From Noviluteimonas gilva (GTDB taxonomy: Bacteria; Pseudomonadota; Gammaproteobacteria; Xanthomonadales; Xanthomonadaceae), in contig NZ_WOXT01000001.1 of assembly GCF_009740395.1 (NCBI RefSeq), forward strand, positions 616,464-680,463: 64,000 nt of DNA. The letters run 5' to 3'. The notes under the pieces were generated by a model that was not told where the DNA came from, ran no database searches, and worked only from the letters and a program-made list of their open reading frames with translations. The position numbers and the translations under genes were made by a program. The number at the start of each line of letters is the position of its first letter. The stretch's first letter is position 1. This document shows positions 58,740 through 64,000 of the stretch, in pieces.

Positions 58740-59561
58740 ATGCTTCGACGCCTCCGCCCTGCCGCCCTGGCAATCGCCATCGCGGCCATCGCCGCCAGTT
58801 GCGCAACGACGACCTCGCCGACCGGCCGCACGCAGGTGGTGGGAGGCGTCTCGCAACAGGAACTCAACCAACTCGGCGCGCAAGCGTTCGCCGAAGTGAA
58901 ACAACAGAAACGGCTGAGTACCGACGCACGGCAGACGCGCGAAGTGCAGTGCATCGTCGGCGCGATCACGCGCCAGTTGCCGCCGAATTGGCAGAGCGGT
59001 TGGGAAAGCGCGGTGTTCGTCGATCCCGAACCCAATGCTTTCGCACTGCCTGGCGGGAAGGTCGGTGTGTACAGCGGCATTTTCAAAGTCGCCAACACGC
59101 AGGACGAACTCGCGGGCGTCATCGCGCACGAAATCGGCCACGTGATTTCGCGCCACCACGAAGAGCGCATCACGCGCCAGATGGGCGCGCAAGGCGCAGT
59201 CGAACTCATCGGTGCGCTGCTCGGTTCGCGCTACGGCGCAGGCGCGCAAACCGCGGCAGTGCAGGGCGGTGGCGTGCTCGCGCAGACCGGTTTTCTGCTG
59301 CCGGGTTCGCGCGAACAGGAAACCGAAGCCGACGTCGTCGGCCAGCAATTGATGGCGCAGGCAGGCTTCGATCCGCGCGGCGCCGTGCAGTTGTGGACCA
59401 ATATGATTCAAGCCACCAGCAGCAGCGGCCGTCCGCCGCAATGGCTCTCCACGCACCCCAATCCCGAAAGTCGCATCCGCGAACTCCAGCAGCGCGCCGT
59501 TTCACTCATCCCGGTTTACGAGCAGGCGCGCGCCGCCGGCCGGCGACCGGCCTGCGGGTGA
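58740..59561 (+). CDS. M48-family metalloprotease lipoprotein (LoiP/YggG type)
   Basis: 273 aa. The signal ends in a lipobox AASC (about Cys21). Zinc site HEIGH at about residues 129-133 in AGVIAHEIGHVISRHHEERITRQMG, with the third ligand Glu in EQETEADVVGQQLMAQAGFDPRG. Such exported proteases cut misfolded outer-membrane proteins. Possible promoter with an inverted repeat lies upstream. ATG 58740; the longer frame upstream runs into the gyrB 3' end. Confidence 0.9.
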   Translation: MLRRLRPAALAIAIAAIAASCATTTSPTGRTQVVGGVSQQELNQLGAQAFAEVKQQKRLSTDARQTREVQCIVGAITRQLPPNWQSGWESAVFVDPEPNAFALPGGKVGVYSGIFKVANTQDELAGVIAHEIGHVISRHHEERITRQMGAQGAVELIGALLGSRYGAGAQTAAVQGGGVLAQTGFLLPGSREQETEADVVGQQLMAQAGFDPRGAVQLWTNMIQATSSSGRPPQWLSTHPNPESRIRELQQRAVSLIPVYEQARAAGRRPACG

Positions 59562-59677
59562 ACCGGCCGACAATCCGACATTGGCCCCTTGCTACACCTA
59601 ACGACCTTTCTGCTAGCGTGAGCGCCCCCCGGGCACCCCGCCCAACGACCTCCCGATCTCATTCGAGGCTTCCCCCC

Positions 59678-60808
59678 ATGAACGCGTCCCCCAAGCTCCG
59701 CCCGCTCGCCCTCGCGCTGTGCACCATCGTCGCCGTCGCGGCTGTCGCACCGGCCTTCGCGCAGCAGCAAGCCGGTTCCACGTCGATGCGCGAAGCGCGC
59801 GAAAAGCGTCAGAAGGAACTGGGCAAGCAAAAGGACTCGGACAAGGGCAAGGCCGCCGACGCCGCGCTGTGGCCCAACGCAACGCGCCAGGAGCCGGCAG
59901 AGGAAGCCAAGGGCAAGAACCTCAAGACGCTGCAGGAAATCCAGGGCCTCTACGAGAAGCAGGACTACGCCGGCGCGATGGCGAAGGCCGAAGCGTTCGC
60001 CGCCACGAGCGGGCTGAATTCCTACGAGAAGTCGTTCGCCTACCAGCTCGCCGGCGCATCGGCTTCGGAGCTGCAGGACGACGCGAAGTCGGCCGACTAT
60101 TTCAAGAAGGCCGTCGACGCCAACGGCCTCGACAACAACAACCACTACACGGCGATGTACAACCTCGTCGTGACGTACTACTCGACGGGCAAGAACGAAG
60201 AAGCGCTCGCGCTGCTCGACAAGTTCCTCGCCGAGACCAAGTCCGACAAGCCCGAATACCAGCAGTTGCGCGCGCAGTTGCTCGCCAACACCGGCCGTGG
60301 CGGTGAAGCGGCGAAGACCTTCGAAGCGCAGCTGGCGAAGAACCCGAACGACAAGAAGGCGCTGCTGAACGCGGTATCGGCCTACCAGGCCTCCGGCGAC
60401 GACGCGAAGGCGACCAAGCTGCTCGAGGACGGTTACAACAAGGGCATGCTCACCGAAGCGAAGGAACTGCAGGTGCTGTACGCGAACTACCTCAACGCCG
60501 AGCGTTTCAAAGATGCACAGAAGGTGATCGAGGACGGCGCGGCGAAGGGTATCCTCAAGGAAGGCCCGGACCTCGCCACGGCGTATTCGCTGCTGGGCCA
60601 GAACGCGTACTACAACGGCAGCGATGCCGACGCACTGAATTTCTACGGTAAGGCCGCCCCGATGGCGAAGGACGGCGAGGCGTACCTCAACCAGGCCAAG
60701 ATCCTGCGCGCGCAGGGCAAGACCGCCGATGCCAAGGCGGCTGCCCAGAAGGCGTTGGACAAGGGCTTGAAGAAGCCCGAGGAAGCGAAGGAAATCCTCG
60801 CCGACTGA
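59678..60808 (+). CDS. Tetratricopeptide-repeat periplasmic protein
   Basis: 376 aa with a Sec signal peptide (ALALCTIVAVAAVAPAFAQQQ). From about residue 85 there are repeated helix pairs of the TPR type, for example GLYEKQDYAGAMAKAEAFAATSG, YYSTGKNEEALALLDKFL and TGRGGEAAKTFEAQLAKNPNDKKALLNAVSAYQ. No other domain. It stands between the metalloprotease and tonB; the role is unknown, protein-protein interaction in the periplasm is likely. Confidence 0.85.
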   Translation: MNASPKLRPLALALCTIVAVAAVAPAFAQQQAGSTSMREAREKRQKELGKQKDSDKGKAADAALWPNATRQEPAEEAKGKNLKTLQEIQGLYEKQDYAGAMAKAEAFAATSGLNSYEKSFAYQLAGASASELQDDAKSADYFKKAVDANGLDNNNHYTAMYNLVVTYYSTGKNEEALALLDKFLAETKSDKPEYQQLRAQLLANTGRGGEAAKTFEAQLAKNPNDKKALLNAVSAYQASGDDAKATKLLEDGYNKGMLTEAKELQVLYANYLNAERFKDAQKVIEDGAAKGILKEGPDLATAYSLLGQNAYYNGSDADALNFYGKAAPMAKDGEAYLNQAKILRAQGKTADAKAAAQKALDKGLKKPEEAKEILAD

Positions 60809-60834
60809 CGTCATCACATACCGAGCCCGCGGCA

Positions 60835-60863
60835 TTGGTGTACCGCTGCGGAATTGATATATG
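60835..60863 (+). promoter_or_regulatory. Putative tonB promoter
   Basis: TTGGTG (60835-60840), 17-nt spacer, TATATG (60858-60863), about 96 nt before the tonB ATG. GGAATT (60850-60855) and AATTCC (60870-60875) flank the -10 as an inverted repeat. No clear Fur box is visible. Confidence 0.5.
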
Positions 60864-60958
60864 CTTGGAAATTCCCGCGGCCGCTTCAGCTTCATTAGTG
60901 GCCAGCATTGCAATCCGGCGCGAAAAAGGCGTCGGGCCCTGACCCCAGAGCCTCGCGC

Positions 60959-61612
60959 ATGACGGAAACACTGCCGCATCCCGACAGCCACGAACGCCAG
61001 TCGCTGAACTGGCCTCGCATCGTCGGCATCTCTTTCGTGATCGCCCTGCATGTCGCAGCGCTGATGCTGCTGCTCATGCCGGTGGCGCCTCCGGGCGCCC
61101 AGGTGGAAGAAGAGGAAGTGACCCTGGTCAACTTCATCAAGCCGCCGCCGCCCCCGCCGCCGCCGCCGCCCCCGCCGCCGGAACCGCCGAAGCAGATCGT
61201 GCTCAAGCCCCAGACGGTGCCGAAGCCGAGCCCGCTCCCGCCGCCGCCGGAAGAACCGCCGGTCGTGTTCGACGAGCCCTCGCCGGTCGACGTCCAGGCT
61301 CCGCCGCCGGCGCCGCCCGCACCGCCCGCCGCTCCGCAGGGTCCTGCGCGCGACATGAACGATTTGCGTGCCAGCATCTGTGCCATGCCGCCGCAGGGTC
61401 CGCTCCAGAGTGCCGTTGGTCGCGCCCGCATCTCGGGCACGATGAAACTGGCGCTGACGTTCACCGCGGACGGCTCGGTGACAGATGTCTCGGTCGCGCA
61501 ATCCAGCCGCGATCGCAACGTGGATCGCGCAGCGCAGAGCTGGGCGCGCCGCATCAAGATGTGCGCCGGTCAGCCGGGCTCGGGCATCTTGCCGCTGGAA
61601 CTCAAGCAATAA
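60959..61612 (+). CDS. tonB: TonB, energy transducer for outer-membrane transport
   Basis: 217 aa. The N-terminal anchor helix (IVGISFVIALHVAALMLLLMP, about 22-42) and a very proline-rich spanning region with a run of 13 prolines (61141-61180) precede the C-terminal domain (ARISGTMKLALTFTADGSVTDVSVAQSSRDRNVDRAAQSWARRIKM). Couples proton motive force from ExbBD to TonB-dependent receptors. ATG 60959. Heads the tonB-exbB-exbD1-exbD2 unit. Confidence 0.92.
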   Translation: MTETLPHPDSHERQSLNWPRIVGISFVIALHVAALMLLLMPVAPPGAQVEEEEVTLVNFIKPPPPPPPPPPPPPEPPKQIVLKPQTVPKPSPLPPPPEEPPVVFDEPSPVDVQAPPPAPPAPPAAPQGPARDMNDLRASICAMPPQGPLQSAVGRARISGTMKLALTFTADGSVTDVSVAQSSRDRNVDRAAQSWARRIKMCAGQPGSGILPLELKQ

Positions 61613-61662
61613 CTTTTTCTTCCCTTTAGTACTCCATTCTTTCCAGACAGAAGGTAAGCGTC

Positions 61663-62433
61663 ATGCTGCAGGAAACCACTAACGCCGTTGCCGCGACCGG
61701 GAGCAACGCCGACGCGCTCAAGCAGATGGGCGTCGACCACCTGGCGCGCGAAATGCTGAGCAACCCGGGCGAGTACGTCGTCCAGCTCGTTGTCGCAGCC
61801 ACCCTGATCATCATGTCCGCGATGTCGTGGTACTGGATCGTGATCAACCTGATCAAGAACGTCCGCATCCGCGGCAGCGCCGACCGCGTCGTCTCCACGT
61901 TCTGGGAAACCCCGAACGCGCAGGACGCGATCCGCTTCATGGAAGAGCAGAACAAGTCCGAGCCGTTCTCCAAGATCGCGCTCGACGCTGCCCAGGCCGC
62001 CGCGCACCACCAGCGTCACGAAGGCTCGCGCCTGGTTGAATCGCTGAACCGCTCGGAGTTCGTGGACCGTGCCCTGCGCCAGGGCGTGACCCGCGAATCC
62101 TCGCGCCTCGAGAACGGCCTGACCGTGCTCGCCACCGTCGGTTCGACCGCGCCGTTCGTCGGCCTGCTCGGTACCGTGTGGGGCATCTACGGCGCGCTGA
62201 TCAAGATCGGTGCCACCGGCCAGGCGTCGATCGACGCGGTCGCGGGTCCGGTGGGTGAAGCGCTGATCATGACCGCCGTCGGTCTGTTCGTCGCCATCCC
62301 GGCGGTGCTGGCGTACAACTTCTTCGTGCGCCTCAACCGCGTCACGAACAGCAAGTTCGACACCTTCGCGCACGACCTGCACGACTTCTTCGCCACGGGT
62401 GCGCGCGTCGGCGAAATGCCGGCCAAGCGCTGA
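61663..62433 (+). CDS. exbB: ExbB, proton channel subunit
   Basis: 256 aa inner-membrane protein with three transmembrane helices. The core ENGLTVLATVGSTAPFVGLLGTVWGIYGALIKIGATGQASIDAVAGPVGEALIMTAVGLFVAIPAVLAYN is the conserved MotA/TolQ/ExbB segment. GAAGGT just upstream is its ribosome-binding site. It energises TonB with the ExbD proteins that follow. Confidence 0.94.
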   Translation: MLQETTNAVAATGSNADALKQMGVDHLAREMLSNPGEYVVQLVVAATLIIMSAMSWYWIVINLIKNVRIRGSADRVVSTFWETPNAQDAIRFMEEQNKSEPFSKIALDAAQAAAHHQRHEGSRLVESLNRSEFVDRALRQGVTRESSRLENGLTVLATVGSTAPFVGLLGTVWGIYGALIKIGATGQASIDAVAGPVGEALIMTAVGLFVAIPAVLAYNFFVRLNRVTNSKFDTFAHDLHDFFATGARVGEMPAKR

Positions 62434-62460
62434 TCAGTCGAAACTTGACGGAGTTCCCCC

Positions 62461-62883
62461 ATGGCCTTCAGTAGCGGAAACGAAAGCGGCGGCCCGATGG
62501 CCGAGATCAACGTGACGCCGCTCGTCGACGTCATGCTCGTCCTGCTGATCATCTTCATGATCACGGCGCCGCTCATGTCCCACAAGGTGAAGGTGGAGCT
62601 GCCGAAGGCGAACCTCGACAAGATCGACGAGAAGCCGATGGTGGTGCAGCCCATCACCATCACGGTGAGCGACGCAGGCAACCTGTACTGGAACGACCAG
62701 CCCATCACCAAGGACCAGATCGAGAGCCGTCTCTCGGTCGAAGCCCAGAAGACGCCGCAGCCGGCCATCAACGTGCGCGGCGACAAGACGACCAAGTACC
62801 GCGTCGTCCAGCAGGTGGTGCAGGTCGCCCAGAACCAGGGCATGCGCAAGGTCGGCTTCGTGGCCGAGAAAGAACGGCCCTGA
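62461..62883 (+). CDS. exbD1: ExbD1, TonB-system biopolymer transport protein
   Basis: 140 aa single-pass protein. [38 protein letters not shown] carries the conserved channel aspartate (VDVML) at about residue 24. A periplasmic ExbD domain follows. GGAG lies before ATG 62461. First of two tandem exbD genes, as in Xanthomonas. Confidence 0.93.
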   Translation: MAFSSGNESGGPMAEINVTPLVDVMLVLLIIFMITAPLMSHKVKVELPKANLDKIDEKPMVVQPITITVSDAGNLYWNDQPITKDQIESRLSVEAQKTPQPAINVRGDKTTKYRVVQQVVQVAQNQGMRKVGFVAEKERP

Positions 62884-62903
62884 GCCTTTAGGAGAACAGA
62901 ACC

Positions 62904-63323
62904 ATGGCTTTCAGTTCCGGTGGCGGTAGCGGCCCCATGGCCGACATCAACGTCACGCCGCTCGTCGACGTGATGCTGGTGCTCCTCATCATCTTCATGG
63001 TGACGGCGCCGACCCTCTCCTATCCGATCGACATCGACCTGCCGCAGAAGTCGCTCAATCCGCCGCCCCCGAGCGTCGACCCGCCGGAGCCGATCAAGCT
63101 CCGCATCGACGCTTCGGGCCAGGTGTTCTGGAACGAATCGCCGCAGCCGGTGACGGCGCTGCGCAGCCTGATGGAAGTCGAAGTCCAGCGCGATCCGAAG
63201 AACCAGCCCCAGCTTGAAATCGACACGAGCCCGGACGCCGATTACGGCGTGCTGGCCAAGGTCCTCGCCAGCGCAAAGAACGCCGGCATGATCAAGATCG
63301 GTTTCGTGCCGCCGCAGGGCTGA
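62904..63323 (+). CDS. exbD2: ExbD2, second ExbD-type protein
   Basis: 139 aa. [38 protein letters not shown] gives the same channel helix. The periplasmic part has diverged from ExbD1. AGGAG precedes ATG 62904 after the 20-nt gap. In Xanthomonas campestris the second ExbD is dispensable for iron uptake but matters for plant interaction; whether that holds here is unknown. Terminator follows. Confidence 0.92.
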   Translation: MAFSSGGGSGPMADINVTPLVDVMLVLLIIFMVTAPTLSYPIDIDLPQKSLNPPPPSVDPPEPIKLRIDASGQVFWNESPQPVTALRSLMEVEVQRDPKNQPQLEIDTSPDADYGVLAKVLASAKNAGMIKIGFVPPQG

Positions 63324-63359
63324 CGTAACACACAGAATCAAGCACGACGCCTCTCTGTC

Positions 63360-63388
63360 GACGCCACCTCCGGGTGGCGTCTTTTTTT
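63360..63388 (+). terminator. Rho-independent terminator after exbD2
   Basis: Stem GACGCCACC/GGTGGCGTC with loop TCCG and TTTTTTT, 37 nt after exbD2; ends the tonB-exbB-exbD1-exbD2 operon. Confidence 0.9.
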
Positions 63389-63416
63389 GTGCGTGATTCG
63401 TGATTGCAGCGCTGTT

Positions 63417-63448
63417 GCGAAACGCGAAACGCGAAGCGCGAAACGCGA
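63417..63448. repeat. Heptamer tandem repeat next to the pdxJ stop
   Basis: A partial unit GCGA is followed by four 7-bp units: AACGCGA, AACGCGA, AGCGCGA, AACGCGA. It ends directly at the pdxJ stop codon on the minus strand. Confidence 0.8.
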
Positions 63449-64000
63449 TCAACCCCCGCGCCCGATCGCATCGAGGTAACGCTTCACCGTCGCATCGAGC
63501 CCGCGATACAACGCATCGCCGATCAGCGCGTGCCCGATCGACACCTCGAGCACCTCCGGCACGCCGCGCAGGAACTGCGGCAGGTTCGCGTCATTCAAGT
63601 CATGGCCCGCATTGACACCCAGGCCCACCGCTTGCGCACGACGTGCAGTCTGCGCGCACAACGCAATCGTCGCACCCGCATCGCCTTGCGCGAACGCCTC
63701 CGCATACGGCCCGGTGTACAACTCGATGCGTTGCGCGCCGACCTCCGCCGCGCGCTCGACATCCGGACATCCCGCGTCGACGAACAAACTCACGCGACAT
63801 CCGAGTGCACGCAGCTCCGCGATGCGTTCGCGCAGCTCGCCCAGGTCGCCGGCGAAATCGAACCCATGGTCCGACGTGATCTGCGCATCCGAATCCGGCA
63901 CCAGCGTCGCCTGCGCCGGTCGCGTCTCCGCGCACAGTGCCGCGAACCCCGGATACCCCGCGCGTGGCGGTGCAAACGGATTGCCTTCGAGATTGAATTC
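63449..64000 (-). CDS. pdxJ: PdxJ, pyridoxine 5'-phosphate synthase (5' end missing)
   Basis: Partial gene; the start lies beyond the right edge. About 183 C-terminal residues are present: [20 protein letters not shown] near the edge, then [47 protein letters not shown] and [48 protein letters not shown], the PdxJ TIM-barrel signature. PdxJ joins deoxyxylulose phosphate and aminoacetone phosphate in vitamin B6 synthesis. Convergent with exbD2. Confidence 0.94.
   Translation of the reverse strand, partial: EFNLEGNPFAPPRAGYPGFAALCAETRPAQATLVPDSDAQITSDHGFDFAGDLGELRERIAELRALGCRVSLFVDAGCPDVERAAEVGAQRIELYTGPYAEAFAQGDAGATIALCAQTARRAQAVGLGVNAGHDLNDANLPQFLRGVPEVLEVSIGHALIGDALYRGLDATVKRYLDAIGRGG

Noticed and set aside
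60835-60958. Fur box upstream of tonB
   Set aside because: No 19-bp GATAATGATAATCATTATC-like sequence; only a short GGAATT/AATTCC repeat.
61141-61180. Simple CCG repeat in tonB as a possible contingency tract
   Set aside because: It encodes the ordinary Pro-rich stalk of TonB in frame; codons are mixed CCG/CCC rather than a pure unit.
63417-63448. CRISPR-like array
   Set aside because: Units are 7 bp with no spacers; it is a simple tandem repeat.

Overview
This 64 kb window is ordinary core chromosome from a high-GC gammaproteobacterium of the family Xanthomonadaceae, most like Lysobacter or a close relative. The evidence is the rpmH/dnaA/dnaN/recF/gyrB origin block, the tonB-exbB-exbD1-exbD2-pdxJ order known from Xanthomonas, a monomeric isocitrate dehydrogenase, a phenylalanine hydroxylase, and high GC with pervasive 4-nt gene overlaps. 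Coding density is very high. No gap without a gene exceeds about 230 bases, and I saw no prophage, insertion sequence, integron or CRISPR array. Most long antisense reading frames are shadows of real genes.

Layout. 1-3616 (minus): 5' end of recB and the whole of recC. 3805-8011 (plus): a full retrograde phospholipid transport set, mlaF-E-D-C-B, followed by mlaA. 8022-14805: rmuC, an RlmI-type methyltransferase, a rhomboid protease, two unknowns, phhA. 14125-15594: a WYL-type regulator with a NIPSNAP-domain gene and a perfect palindrome just upstream. 15674-21526 (minus): a lipoprotein and a biotin operon bioB-bioF-(DMT transporter)-bioH-bioC, with comF divergent. 22343-27335: atoE-like transporter, ubiA, tRNA-Arg(CCG), cytochrome c5, alpha/beta hydrolase and zapE.

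27332-43420: amino acid permease, queF, a LysM protein with an internal duplication, a lipoprotein, icd, an orphan 78-aa gene divergent from a LysR regulator, a lipoprotein-type methyltransferase, a pseudouridine synthase, a REC-histidine kinase, a small membrane protein, hrpB, tatD, a YadGH-type ABC exporter and ferredoxin-NADP reductase. 43514-48128: TAP-like hydrolase, NatAB-type ABC exporter and a TonB-domain lipoprotein.

48246-58579 is the replication-origin neighbourhood: mnmE, yidC, rnpA, rpmH on the minus strand, then dnaA, dnaN, recF, gyrB on the plus strand. DnaA boxes lie in the rpmH-dnaA and dnaA-dnaN gaps. Two sites with the palindromic ParB-binding core GTTCCACGTGGAAC lie downstream of dnaN and inside recF, so origin firing and segregation signals sit within about 3 kb. 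58740-64000: an M48 metalloprotease lipoprotein, a TPR protein, tonB-exbB-exbD1-exbD2 and partial pdxJ.

I found no convincing new multi-gene system. The most rewarding items are the parS-like sites, the palindrome next to the WYL regulator/NIPSNAP pair, the transporter inside the biotin operon, the MlaA without a lipobox, the TonB-domain lipoprotein, and several inverted repeats that look like operators. All assignments rest on reading the sequence; no database search was possible.
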